Positions 54,106 through 64,000 of a DNA stretch of 64,000 nt are shown here, piece after piece. Position 1 is the stretch's first letter; each line of letters opens with the position of its first letter. The stretch covers positions 2,153,120 to 2,217,119 of the forward strand of contig BCJX01000005.1 in NCBI GenBank assembly GCA_001600415.1. The letters run 5' to 3'. Position numbers and translations under genes: made by a program. A model generated the notes under the pieces. The model worked only from the letters and a program-made list of their open reading frames with translations. It made no database searches and had not been told where the DNA came from. The DNA is from Pascua guehoae. Its lineage: Eukaryota > Basidiomycota > Tremellomycetes > Trichosporonales > Trichosporonaceae.

Positions 54106-55399
54106 TAGGGAGTTAGGGGCAACCTTGTTATGGCAGTGCGCGGTCCCCATGTATTCTCGCCGGATCGGTCGTTCTCTCGGGTCGCCCCTCAGCTCGTTTA
54201 GAGGGCGTTCGTCACTACATCTTGCTGCATCACTCTATACGCTACAGTAAACCTTAGAGTGCGGAAGACATGAGGCACAACAATGCAAGGCCACCGTCAA
54301 TTTGTCAAACCTCGAGCATGGCAAGGGTGTATGAGGGAGGAAGTTGTTGCTTTTAGATGTCCCGGTCGACAATGAAGAATGAACAGAAGGCGATGCGATA
54401 GCAACAATGGGCACAGCAAGTGACATAAAGTACGCGGGTGAATCTCTAGTCTTGCATAAAGAACAAGTGATCATGGGACGTCTTATACGAACAGCAAGTC
54501 ATGGGATGTCTGGTGCGAGGATAAATCAATCGTGGTTTGTCTGCTGCCACAAGCATGTCACGCCCTGCCCACCGGTCCGGGCGAAAAGTAACCGATCAAG
54601 ACGATAGCGGGCATCGCTTCCCGCTGATAACGCAAGGTGACCATGGCTCTATGCCGCATTGCAGTGCAAACGGGCGGTGCAAACTCACGGCATTGGGACT
54701 TAACAGTCGAGGAGAGGGAGTGAGAAGCAAGCCATGTATTCGAAAGGTACCCGTCTTCTTGTTCGTCTCTTGGTCACTGGGTAGCACAGCATTGTGATGG
54801 TGGGGTTTGAATGCTAGTAACGACGATCTGACTTCCGAGCTCTTATCCGACAATGGAACTTGTCGCAGGAACGGCACCAGAGATCGAAGAACATCGAGTG
54901 GGTGGACGCCGAATGCCGAGACATCGCACCTGCACCGCCCTATTTGAGGCATGGCACGCGATCACTGTATATGCAAAATTGGAACGACGACTTTGGTGCC
55001 AAGCCAAGCGGAATGAGCTGGCAGGGAACATGACGTGAGGATGACGAGTTGAATGTGGCACGTTGCCGATGACCTGGCCACAGGCACTGAGCTTGGGACG
55101 TGGTAGAAACTAGACCCAACCCAACCGTTCTCTCTTTCCAGACGCCGAATGCGTTACCTTGGTGGCAGAGCCAGTCCAGATATCGCTTCACCTGCTAAAC
55201 ATGACATCCCGAGAGACAGTTGCTTGACGGTTATTATGCTTGTCTTGTGGAACATTGGTTATGAACGAAACCAAGACTCACAAGGACCGAAATCCGCAGC
55301 TTGACAGAGCTCATTTCGACCGGGAAGCACGCAGAATCATAATTACAGCGTTGCATGATGAGAACGAAGTACAATGAATGCAAATTGGTCTATTCAAAC

Positions 55400-58300
55400 T
55401 CAATCATACCTCCCGTCCACGTACCAATCGAGGTCGTCGTCGTCTTCGTCTTCTTCGTCTCCATCGACCACGACACCTCCGTGTTCCGTCGAAATGTGCC
55501 CGTAAATGGTCTCCTTTGTCTCCAATGCCCCGCAGCCATAGCACCAATGGGCGCCACACGGGCACTCGATATGGTCGCACCCGCTGGCCTTTTGCGTCTC
55601 CACCCCACACTTGGGACACGGCTTGTGCACGACGAGTAGGCGGTTCTGTTCCTGGGCCGAGAGCAGGGCGACGGCCGCCTCGACGCACTCTTGGCATTCC
55701 CACCCCTCGATGCGGGGGGCGCCGCTCGCACACTCTCGCTCGACATGGCGCTTGGTCGAGCTGCAGGATGTGCACCAAGCATACACCCAGCTTGCGTCGT
55801 TGACGGCCTGGGCGGGATTGCCGAGTCGCGCCAGGCCAAACTCTGCGACGGCGCGGGCGGCGGGTGGGCGCCGACAAAAGGGGCAGTGCAGGGCGGCAAC
55901 GTTGATGACGCGCCCTGGGCCGTTGAGGCCATACCATTCCCTTCGGCAACTCGTGCAGGTTTGCTGTGTGCATCCCCTCCGTCCACAGGCGCGGACCAGG
56001 GCTTCCTTGCGCATGGGCGCAAAGCAAAGGGAACATGTGCCATGCTCTGCGCGGCCAGAGGAAACCCAGCTGCGGAGCGTATCGATTACTGCGCCCGGGT
56101 TGTGAATGGGGTGGCCCCCCAGCGACAGGTTGACGGTGTCGAGGTCAGGAAGAACCCTAATTTTGGCAAACGTGTTGAGGTCGACTGCTGTCGCGGTGCG
56201 GTAGAGTGACCTCCCTTCAAAGAGGGCTTTACCGAGGCCATCTCCGCCCTTGATGAGCCAGTCGTTGCCGTTCTCAGCCCGCAAAGTAGCGGCGTCCGTC
56301 TCAATGTCGATGATCGTAACCACGCCGCCCGTACACGCATAGCACTTCCACGACTCCAACGCTGAGCGGGGTAGCCCGCGTCGGTACTCGACCGGGTAAA
56401 TGACTCGGTTACGACACTCGCTACACTCGAGCCAGTTTCGCTCGCCAGACAGCCCGTGTCGACAGTCGTAGCACTTTGGCTTGCCGACGAGTGCCTCTGG
56501 GTTATACACGACATACTGTGCACGACAAGAGCGAACGGCACACTCGACCCAGGTTGCCGGGGTGGTCGGGTCGTGGTCCAGAGCTACTCGGTTGCGTAGG
56601 CGGTCTGGGGACATTGCCGACTGGCAGGTCTTTATGGAACACTTGGGGTCAATTGTACACAAGCCACAGACGCTCTTTGAGGCCATAATGGTAACTGAAC
56701 GAGGGAAGCTGCACGACCGGCAGACAACGAGGGGCCCAATGGGTACCTGGGTCTTTTCGGGTGTCCAGCCGACGCGCGCCATGAGGGTAGTGAGCAGATT
56801 GCGTTCCAGGGCCTTGTAGTTGACAAGCGCGCGGAAGAGTTGGCGATCGTGAGCGCGGAGGATAGAGTTTGCTGGACCTTTGGGACGGGGTGTGTCACCT
56901 GCGGCTACGCGGCGCTCAAAATCGGCATCCGCATCGAGCAGCAGACGCAAACACCCCGCATTCCACGTCTCACCGACCTCGAGGTTGTTCCACTCTTCAC
57001 GCTGGAGGAGGAGTTCGGTGTCGGCAATGTCGCGGAGTGGACGGATGCCCATGCGCAGGCTCAGGGCTGCCACGAGGGCTGCACCTCGCGTGGACAAGAG
57101 GGTCCCCGGTTTGATGAGATGGAGGAGCGTGCGCCACAAGCGTCGCTTGTGGCTTGGATGAGCCAAGGCGAGAGGCAGCCGGGGCACCTTGTCCATGCCA
57201 GCGTCGCAGATATGCGCAGGGAGGTCTTCAGCACGTTCGACAAAGGCGAGGCGGGTGAGGATCTTGCCGAGTCGTCGCAGGACGGTGGCGTCGCAGGAGC
57301 GCGTGACTTCGAGAAGCTCCTTTCGCGTAAACTCATTCAAAGGCCGCTTGTCCTCGTCATCATCACAGTTGGCGCCGCCTGTAGCAGTGGTCGAAAAGTC
57401 CTGTGTGGGGTCGAGGAACACGCATGGGAAGCGCTGCTCCTCGGGCACGGCGTCGATATACCCTGCAATGTCCGCTGCGTAGTCGTACGACTCTTCCAGC
57501 CAGATTGTAAGGCGCACCCGTTTCTGGTCGTCGTTCAGTTTGTGGACTTCGCCGCTGAAGAGCGCTATGAGTTCATCTCGGGCGTCGGTGCTGCGGTACG
57601 CGGCGACCGCACGCCATAGTGTGCCGAAGATGGGGTTGATGGTAAGCGCTACGACGTTTGTGCGAATGATGGTGCGCAGCTGATCCTGTACAAGAGCACG
57701 GTACGCCTCGTCGTTGAGGTAGCGCTGGCCAAAGTCCCCAACCGGCTCACGGCCAGCAGGCAGTGCTCGGTGCAGCTTGGAAAGTGTCAGGGCGGCGGCC
57801 TCGATGCTCCTGGGGGAAGACGAGGAAGTGGGCTTGGGTGCACCAAGGCGTTCCTTGTCGCGGTAGCGGAATACGCGAGCGACATTGGACTCGGCCGTCT
57901 CGGTCGAGTTGGTGTCTGCCTTGGTTGTTACCCCCATCCACGACAGCAGAATGCTGATTGTGAGTTGGGAGAGCGACCGAAAATTCAAAGGCTCGAGACA
58001 GACTCCGCCCGTGAGCTCAGACAGGTGAAGGTAGGGCTCAAAGTTGTGTCGACGGTTCGATCCAATGACAGAGTATACCCGTGCCTTCTTGCCCGCGGGC
58101 CCTCCAGTGGCAAGCGTGTTGCAAGCAGAGGTCCACTTGGCGAACAATGGGCCGTGGCCGCCATAGCTGCCGCTGTCGCCCAGTGCTGCGCGCTCCCTCT
58201 CGCCGTTCTCACCTCCGTACTCCTTTGAGTGCGGCGGCGCATCAGAAAAGAGGAGGATGACCGTCTCAGCCTCTGGACGCATGACCTCGTATGCCTTGGC

Positions 58301-58705
58301 CAGGGCAGTCCTGGTTGCCTCGGGCCAGTCACCTCCTCCGTACGCGGTGAGCATTCTCGTCCGCTCGAGTAGTTGCTCCTGGGCAACGGCGTCTGCACTG
58401 GTAGTGCCTGCAGGACTGGTGTCTGCAGGGGTGGTGTCTGCAAGGGTGGACTCTGCCTCCGGGGCCCCCGTAGGGTCGGCGGGAGCAATGGGCTCGCCAA
58501 TGCTGTACCACCCCAGCCACTCGATGAGCCCCGCCCCATCCGAGTAGTCGCGATACGCAAGGACACCTATATGCTCGAACGCAGCGGTGACGGTCGACAT
58601 GGCAATGAGCTCAGGGAGCGAAGTGTTGAGAGCGGTGAGGAACTCTCCCATGGAGCCGGTGGCGTCGGTGACGACAAGCAGGTCGTGCTTGGTGCCGTCC
58701 GCCAT
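55400..58705 (-). CDS. vWA-domain protein with RBR-type ubiquitin ligase end
   Basis: One uninterrupted frame of 1101 residues, striking among intron-rich neighbours. Residues 1-260: von Willebrand A domain with MIDAS-like DATGSMGEF, VLAYRDYSDG and VILLFSDAPPHS. The middle part is helical and unnamed. Residues about 660-830 hold three tandem zinc-ribbon-like Cys units (CRSC...CGLC, CAVRSC...CYDC, CSEC...CYAC). From 891: RING1-like CSLC...CGRRGC...CTSC...CPFC, an IBR-like part CTSC...CASG...CQEC, and RING2-like CPKCGVETQKASGCDHIECP then CGAHWCYGCG from 1030. The Cys of KASGC (about 1043) sits where RBR ligases carry the catalytic Cys that takes ubiquitin. The end is very acidic. A cytosolic or nuclear ubiquitin ligase whose vWA part binds partners is the likely role. 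Confidence 0.88.
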   Translation of the reverse strand: MADGTKHDLLVVTDATGSMGEFLTALNTSLPELIAMSTVTAAFEHIGVLAYRDYSDGAGLIEWLGWYSIGEPIAPADPTGAPEAESTLADTTPADTSPAGTTSADAVAQEQLLERTRMLTAYGGGDWPEATRTALAKAYEVMRPEAETVILLFSDAPPHSKEYGGENGERERAALGDSGSYGGHGPLFAKWTSACNTLATGGPAGKKARVYSVIGSNRRHNFEPYLHLSELTGGVCLEPLNFRSLSQLTISILLSWMGVTTKADTNSTETAESNVARVFRYRDKERLGAPKPTSSSSPRSIEAAALTLSKLHRALPAGREPVGDFGQRYLNDEAYRALVQDQLRTIIRTNVVALTINPIFGTLWRAVAAYRSTDARDELIALFSGEVHKLNDDQKRVRLTIWLEESYDYAADIAGYIDAVPEEQRFPCVFLDPTQDFSTTATGGANCDDDEDKRPLNEFTRKELLEVTRSCDATVLRRLGKILTRLAFVERAEDLPAHICDAGMDKVPRLPLALAHPSHKRRLWRTLLHLIKPGTLLSTRGAALVAALSLRMGIRPLRDIADTELLLQREEWNNLEVGETWNAGCLRLLLDADADFERRVAAGDTPRPKGPANSILRAHDRQLFRALVNYKALERNLLTTLMARVGWTPEKTQVPIGPLVVCRSCSFPRSVTIMASKSVCGLCTIDPKCSIKTCQSAMSPDRLRNRVALDHDPTTPATWVECAVRSCRAQYVVYNPEALVGKPKCYDCRHGLSGERNWLECSECRNRVIYPVEYRRGLPRSALESWKCYACTGGVVTIIDIETDAATLRAENGNDWLIKGGDGLGKALFEGRSLYRTATAVDLNTFAKIRVLPDLDTVNLSLGGHPIHNPGAVIDTLRSWVSSGRAEHGTCSLCFAPMRKEALVRACGRRGCTQQTCTSCRREWYGLNGPGRVINVAALHCPFCRRPPAARAVAEFGLARLGNPAQAVNDASWVYAWCTSCSSTKRHVERECASGAPRIEGWECQECVEAAVALLSAQEQNRLLVVHKPCPKCGVETQKASGCDHIECPCGAHWCYGCGALETKETIYGHISTEHGGVVVDGDEEDEDDDDLDWYVDGRYD

Positions 58706-59343
58706 GGTGACTGGGCAGTGCTCTAATTCGGGTGTGTGAAGTAAGTGTGGGCGGCCAAGGGGCGCTAGGCCGCTTTATATCTGGCGGGAGAGAGGTAACT
58801 GGCAAACGTTTGCGGTTGATGGTTAGTGAGTCAACTACCTTCAAATCGGTGAGTCGAAATGCTAGAGTCGATGCTGTGCACTTCGTGTATGAGGCACCGT
58901 GCGAGGGGCCCAGCAGGTCCCTGGCGCGGCGCGGCTGGGGACGGTTAAGGCGAGCGGGTTGTCGTTGGCATTATTGGGTGGCGACACAGTGCAGGCCGCA
59001 CAGCACAAAGTACAGTAGTTGAAGATGCAATCTGTCGAAGATCAGGAGCAACGTTTCAGGTGAGTGCAGTATGCAATGCCGAGTCACGATCACGGTTCCG
59101 GCGCGAGTCGAACAAACACTCCCAGGTGCCGTGCCTTGCCGGCCCCAAATGCAGTGCTCGTGACAGCATCAATGCCCTGGTGCTAGCCTCTGGTGGCGTT
59201 ATGGACGCAGTGCCAAGTGATCTCACAGCGCGCATAACGGATTGCCGGCGCCAACGGTCAAGCGCTGGCTGCATACTGGAGAACCTTTCGTGCATTAGGT
59301 TGGAACGGGCACCACAAACGCTCCGTGTTTTTGGTCTAGTTGT
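58706..59343. other. Intergenic, promoter of the vWA-RBR gene
   Basis: Holds the TATA box listed next and the 3' side of the carnitine acyltransferase gene. No other gene is recognised. Confidence 0.5.
58773..58780 (-). promoter_or_regulatory. TATA box of the vWA-RBR gene
   Basis: ATATAAAG on the minus strand, about 70 bp upstream of the ATG at 58705, which supports that start. Confidence 0.55.
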
Positions 59344-61287
59344 CTACTTTGCACCGTCCAGCACCTGCTCTCCTGCCTTCTTCAGGTCCTCGAGGGTAGT
59401 CTTGATAGTGCCCATAAACGACTCTGCGTTCGACTTGGGGCTCGAACGCCACTCGGAGACGCTAAACTTGATGTCCTTGGGGTCGATAGCATAGTTGATG
59501 CCGTACCCGTCGGCAGCGACTGGTGCAAAGCCTCCGCGGAACTGGTCGCCAGGTGTCGTGTTGGATGTGGAGAGGATAAACGAAGTCGAGTACGCGTAGG
59601 CCGGGTCGGTGAAGAGAGTGGCGCGGTCAGCCTCATCAGCCTGGAGCTGCACACGGAGGCCGAGGAGGTGACGGTCGACGCCTTCGCCCTGGGTCGCGGC
59701 GGCCGTGAGTGCTGTGTGCGTGGCCGCGGCGCGGCTGAAGAGCTCAAGCTTTGTCGCGAGGGGCACGCCCTTGTCGTCGAGAGACTTTGCAAAGGCGAGG
59801 GCGTCAGACGACGCCGAGCGAATCGTCTCTGTGCGTCCGTGGAGGAAACGGCGGAGCGACGCCGACTCGTAGGTCGGAACGAGGGCGCCGTGGTGCCGGA
59901 GGTGAGCAGCCTGGAGCGCTACCTGGAAGAAGGCGTCCGGCGACACGCCGAGCGACTTGATCCACTTTGCACCAACCGGAGCGCCGGCCATCTGCATGCC
60001 CAAGTCGGCGGCCAATTCTCCCGCGGCCTTCTGGGTCGTACGGATCTGATCGGCAACGTCCTGCCCGACGTTCCACCGCAACGGCGTTGGAGGGGCAAGA
60101 CCACTGGTCGCTGGGTTGTGGGGGGCCGCTCCGCGCTCTCGAGCAAGGCACTCGAGGATGAGGCGGCCCGTGGTGAGTGCGTCCACGGGCGAGTGCTCGC
60201 AGTTGGCACCCATGCGGCCAGTGGGGAGAAAGACGAGCGAGATGGCCTTGTCAAACCAGCGGTTGCCGCCAGAGTTTCCATGAGCGAACGTGTGCCAGTT
60301 TGCGTTCAGGTCATCAAGAGACGCTGTGTCGACATCGACATCCAGGCACACTGCAAAGAGAGCCGACTCGACTGCGGCGAGCGACGCAGCGTTGCCTGCG
60401 TCGCGAGCAAGACTCTGGCGCGCCGTGGCCCATGAATCACGGTCAGCAGCTGTGAGGTTGGCGACAGGTGCTTGAGCACCATGTGCTTCGATGAGGTCGT
60501 CCACAGAGCGCGCTGCGAGACGAAGCTGCTCCTCGATCTGCGCAGTGTTTGCACGGCCAGAGCCGTAAACTGGGACCGAAACGCAGTGGTCGCGGTACAT
60601 TACGAGGATGTGCTGCGCAGTCGACGGGTACTGGTGGACGAGCCTGTCAGCGGGAAAGTCGGGAATGCGCGTGGTGCCAAACTGCCACTTGAACTGCTCC
60701 ATACACAATGGACCTGCGCGCGACTTGTCGACCGGCATGCTCTGATTGTTGAGTGCTTCGTTGGCTGCCAGCATGTGGGTGATCATCCTCGCGGCGCGTG
60801 AGACCTGAGCATCCGTCACGCGCCCCGGCTCGACGGCGCTGGCGGGAATAGGTGGCGCGTCGGGGTTGTCGCCGATGATGGCGCCCCAGTTGACGTTGAG
60901 GTAGGATGGCCCGCGCCATTCCAAGTACGCCTTTTGCAGCCAAATGTCTTCGAGCCACGAGTTGGGTGCCGCCTTGTCCACCGCGTGCAGGCGGGCTTGT
61001 AGCTCTGGGCCAAGGCCAGTGGGACTGATAAAGTCTGCCACCGCCTGTTTCGACTGCTTGAATTCTTCTGCCGAGAGGAGGGGTTCGAGCGAACGGAGGT
61101 ACCTGGTGGCGGTATCTTCCAAGTCGGGAATCGGGAGACGAGGGAGCGAAGACTGGAGCGAGAAGGTACCCTCGTCCTTGGGATCGGGGCGAGTCTGGAG
61201 GGTGCGGACCGAGAGGGCGCTTGTGGATTTGCCGAGACGTCCACGGGTAATGGGGGGCCGAGAGGCCCGAGAGATGATGTGTCGCAT
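59344..61287 (-). CDS. Carnitine O-acyltransferase, mitochondrial type
   Basis: One exon of 647 residues. The start MRHIISRASRPPITRGRLGK is an Arg-rich, acid-free mitochondrial presequence; in-frame ATGs further up (61539) would add a leader with no support. Family blocks (PF00755): LPRLPIPDLEDTATRYLRSL at the start of the fold, SMPVDKSRAGPLCMEQFKWQ, RDHCVSVPVY, NSGGNRWFDKAISLVFLPTG, the catalytic His in GANCEHSPVDALTTG, and STSNTTPGDQFRGGFAPVAA, which is the STS acyl-carnitine site followed by the family's C-terminal domain. It moves acetyl or short acyl groups between CoA and carnitine. The end LDGAK is not a peroxisomal signal. It is divergent from the acyl-CoA thioesterase gene. Confidence 0.95.
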   Translation of the reverse strand: MRHIISRASRPPITRGRLGKSTSALSVRTLQTRPDPKDEGTFSLQSSLPRLPIPDLEDTATRYLRSLEPLLSAEEFKQSKQAVADFISPTGLGPELQARLHAVDKAAPNSWLEDIWLQKAYLEWRGPSYLNVNWGAIIGDNPDAPPIPASAVEPGRVTDAQVSRAARMITHMLAANEALNNQSMPVDKSRAGPLCMEQFKWQFGTTRIPDFPADRLVHQYPSTAQHILVMYRDHCVSVPVYGSGRANTAQIEEQLRLAARSVDDLIEAHGAQAPVANLTAADRDSWATARQSLARDAGNAASLAAVESALFAVCLDVDVDTASLDDLNANWHTFAHGNSGGNRWFDKAISLVFLPTGRMGANCEHSPVDALTTGRLILECLARERGAAPHNPATSGLAPPTPLRWNVGQDVADQIRTTQKAAGELAADLGMQMAGAPVGAKWIKSLGVSPDAFFQVALQAAHLRHHGALVPTYESASLRRFLHGRTETIRSASSDALAFAKSLDDKGVPLATKLELFSRAAATHTALTAAATQGEGVDRHLLGLRVQLQADEADRATLFTDPAYAYSTSFILSTSNTTPGDQFRGGFAPVAADGYGINYAIDPKDIKFSVSEWRSSPKSNAESFMGTIKTTLEDLKKAGEQVLDGAK

Positions 61288-61866
61288 TTGGAGGAGAAGG
61301 CCGAGGATGAGGGGAGAAGGCCGAGGATAAGGAGAGATGGACGAGAAGGAGTGAAGAATGTAAGAATGGGATGGAGGGTGGATCAGAGTTGATAAGAAAA
61401 ACACGTCGTCGCGTCGTCGTGGACGTTGCCGAATAACCGGGGCTGAGCCAATCGAGCCCGAGCTAACCGACAGTCTACCAGAACCAAACAAGATAAAACC
61501 ATACCTCGATGGTAGTGATTTGCCTTTGTTACCTAGCAAACATTGTCAAGCCCGACTTCTTGACCACTGGTGGCCACCTCTACTGTATATACATGGCAGC
61601 ATGGATGAACAGAGTGGGCAATGTCGAGTGGAATGACAAAGCAGTTATTCGTGCGTGGCTGATCGGTTAAAAAGTTTGCCGGAAATCGAGTGGAGCCCCG
61701 GTGGTCGGCTGTGGGCCTGTGGCCCGGTGACCAACCATTCATGACGGCACGGCTTTCGCCGCCTCCCAACGCCGTCTCTCGCCTGTACTTCAGTTGCCCC
61801 TCGGCAGGCTTGTCTTTGATATCCCCCCTCTCTCATTTCCGTTCACCTCTTCGTTTACCAGCAGCC
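61288..61866. promoter_or_regulatory. Shared divergent promoter, two acyl-metabolism genes
   Basis: 579 bp separate the start codons of the carnitine acyltransferase and the thioesterase. CT-rich leaders lie on both sides (61290-61380 for the left gene, 61790-61860 for the right gene). No TATA box stands out. Joint control by fatty acids is plausible but no known response element was recognised. Confidence 0.5.
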
Positions 61867-63424
61867 ATGGCTCCCAACAATTCCATGACAGAGATTCTGT
61901 CCGTGTCGTCCATCCCGCGCCTCCTCGGCCTCGAGACCTTTAAGAGTGACGGTCTCTGGACGCCGCCCGGAAACCGCGGAGTCTTTGGCGGGCAGGTCAT
62001 GGGGCAAGCCCTCATGGCCGCGGTCAAGACTGTCGAGGGCAAAGACCTGCACTCGCAGCACGTATGTCGAGCGTTCTGACGCAAGCTGACCCCAGTGCTA
62101 CTTTCTCCTCCCGTTGGTTACTTGACCGTCACGCGCCCTGGCTAACAGAAGATGCAACTCTCAGCTTCCCCTGACCTTTGTGGTCGAACGTCTTCGGGAT
62201 GGCCCCGGTTACGCGGCTCGGTATGTGGATGTCCTCATGCAAGTTGTTGACATCAGCTCTGTGCACGCAATCCAGTCGTCGAAGACCATCTTCATCCTCA
62301 TGGCATCGTTTGCCCCTCCCCCGCGACCATTGCCGGACTTCCCTGCCGGTAAGAAGGCGCCCGAGGTTGGGACGGCAGCCACGTACGCCGATAATCCGTT
62401 TATCACACGGTACCAGGCACCCATGCCTACGGAAGTTTCTTCTTTCACAGACGTCGACAACCCCGACTCCCTCTGGCAGAGCACCCTTAGCACAATGAAT
62501 GACTTTGGTGTACGCTTCCCCGACACGGAGGAGAGCAAGCAGGCTTTCCTAAAGGTGAGCTAGGCACCATATCGTCATCACTGGGAGTAGTACCGGCCCC
62601 GCTCGTTACCGTCGTCCTCTGTAAATCGCCCCTGCCGTTGGCCAGTGGACTTCCCAACCTGCTTCAAACCCCTTCCTCGTATCGTCTTTCCACATTCCCA
62701 GCAGCGCTCCGCAGCGCTCGGCAGATACTCTGTATTTTGCACCACTTCGGTAATCTCTGACACTCGCAGGAACGGGGTGGCCCAATCATTGCCATTCAAG
62801 CGCGCCCACAGTCTGGAAGTCACTCTGCTCAGCGGGCGATATGGTTCAAGCCCATCATTGGAGCTGATGAGCAGTTCACACACAATGAGATTAGAGTAGG
62901 TCCTGTCTCTGGCGTGATGCTTACTATCAAGGCGATGCTTGGATACATTACAGACTTTCAGACTGTTGCCGCAGCAGGGCGAACTGTTGGTCTTTCTGGC
63001 ACCTCACTTCCGAGAGTTGGCATGTTGGTAAGTCATATTTTGGGAGAGTGTCGAAGATGCGCTGCTTCCGTGCCGTCTACGAAGTGACCAACGACCCATG
63101 CTGTACTGTCGTCAACAACGGGCTGGACCGATGTTGGGGGGCGGAGAGACGAGCAGCCGAGCCCCACGTTCGCCGCTAACTTTGCAGGCAACGATCGACC
63201 ACACGATCCACTACTACCCCTTCCCGCCCGACTATGACCCATCATCGCCTCTGTTGCACGTTCTGGACGCCGTTGTCGTGGACGTTGGTGTTGGACGGGG
63301 CTATGTCAGGGGGCGGGTGTACACCGATAAGGGTGTGCTTATCGCCACCACGAGCCAGGAGGGAGTCGTGCGTGCCAGCGCAGGTGACGGAAAGAAGCCG
63401 AGGAGCGAGAACGCGCGGCTGTAA
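61867..63424 (+). CDS. Acyl-CoA thioesterase (TES1/TesB type), PTS1 end
   Basis: Exons 61867-62061, 62096-62116, 62165-62554, 62770-63027, 63188-63424; in frame, 366 residues. It is a double-hotdog thioesterase (PF13622/PF02551): GNRGVFGGQVMGQALMAAVK (first hotdog), LHSQHCYFLLP, LTFVVERLRDGPGYAARYVD, then ADEQFTHNEIRVG, ATIDHTIHYY (second-hotdog active site, usual Asp-His) and RGYVRGRVYTDKGVLIATTS. It splits acyl-CoA to free acid and CoA. The last three residues, ARL, fit a type 1 peroxisomal signal. Exon 2 (21 nt) and its GTTACT donor are uncertain; a small piece of the first hotdog may be missing from my model. Intron 4 is long (215 nt). Confidence 0.88.
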
Positions 63425-64000
63425 AGGGCGGATACCGATGCTATCGTGACATGTAACGATGCTGCAGTTTCTCAGGCCTTTTGGCATCGTCTTCACTTCC
63501 CTCTATTCAAAGACTGCTCTTGGAGGGTACGGTTCGTCTTCGAACTGCACCGCGGCTGTGGGAAGCTCTCCTCCCCTCCCTACTTATTATGGCAGTACTA
63601 AGGACAGCACCCCTCTTGCCGCGACCACCCTTGGGCAGTGCTAGTCTAGCATGGCCGCGCCGGCCGTCTCAGGGTCGTCATGAGGAGTGAAAGTATGTTC
63701 AGCCCACAGGTCCTTCCGGCGCGCGAACTGCGCACAAGTCACGAGCGTGCGCGTGTACACAACTAGACGCTGACGTCTGGTAGAATGGGTTGGACGACGG
63801 CAGGGCCACATGGTGCAGATAACGGCTGTGGCGCACGTGAGGCCATTCCGGGTCACGACTCACGTTACCCAGCAGTTAACGGCCATCTACCAGCTAGCAG
63901 CTAACGGTTGGCGCGAAAAGCTGAATGCAAAGCGACGTGCCACTCGGGGTGCGTGTACTCGTTCGCCGTGATGGAGTGGGGGTCGCGCACTGACGCAGTA
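63425..64000. other. Right edge, nothing recognised
   Basis: 3' region of the thioesterase gene and then unassigned sequence up to the window end. A short minus frame (63641-63856) has no domain. Confidence 0.5.

Larger units (their letters stand above)
53889..55399. other. Intergenic, 1.5 kb
   Basis: Promoter of the defensin-like gene at the left, then nothing recognised except the 18-bp tandem repeat at 54057-54105. The right end is the 3' side of the vWA-RBR gene. Confidence 0.5.

Overview
The window is nuclear DNA of a filamentous-yeast-like basidiomycete, most likely a tremellomycete of the Trichosporonales type (inference). Reasons: GC-rich coding DNA, many short GT-AG introns (mostly 35-60 nt) with CTAAC/CTGAC branch points close to the acceptor, CT-rich promoters, a phenylalanine/tyrosine ammonia-lyase of the Trichosporon/Rhodotorula kind, lineage-typical transporters (DAL5-like, MCT-like, SIT, OPT), and an internal block of TTAGGGGG-type telomere repeats as reported for Cryptococcus relatives. 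No prokaryotic, plasmid, phage or CRISPR features were seen. I found about 21 credible protein genes; most exon chains were checked by keeping the reading frame and the family motifs continuous across introns.

1-10 kb: an edge fragment, an F-box-like gene (-), a secreted serine beta-lactamase-like hydrolase (+), a Ure2-type glutathione S-transferase (-) and a DAL5-like permease (-). 10-20 kb: a Zn2Cys6 regulator (+) divergent from the permease, an arylsulfotransferase-family gene (+), a 196-bp mariner-type MITE, and an MCT-like transporter (-). 20-30 kb: the ammonia-lyase gene (+), an unknown basic nuclear-type protein (-), a zinc alcohol dehydrogenase of the cinnamyl-alcohol type (-), an inverted-repeat segment holding interstitial telomere repeats, and a divergent acyl-CoA-binding protein (+). 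This stretch has the flavour of an aromatic/nitrogen metabolism neighbourhood, but that is only inference from gene content.

30-41 kb: a siderophore transporter (-), an oligopeptide transporter (-), then 2.9 kb with nothing recognised. 41-49 kb: a pepsin-type protease lacking a signal peptide (+), a small His-rich protein (-), a CPA cation/proton antiporter (-) divergent from a GH32 beta-fructosidase lacking a signal peptide (+), and a secreted ten-cysteine peptide (-). 49-64 kb: a Gfo/Idh/MocA oxidoreductase (-), a secreted peptide with the cysteine pattern of CS-alpha-beta defensins (-), a large single-exon vWA plus RBR-type ubiquitin-ligase-like protein (-), and a divergent pair of acyl-metabolism genes: a mitochondrial-type carnitine acyltransferase (-) and an acyl-CoA thioesterase ending in a PTS1-like tripeptide (+).

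The most interesting items are the defensin-like peptide and the ten-cysteine peptide, the telomere-repeat block inside an inverted repeat, the vWA-RBR fusion, the acyl-CoA-binding protein that lost its usual CoA contacts, and the mariner MITE.
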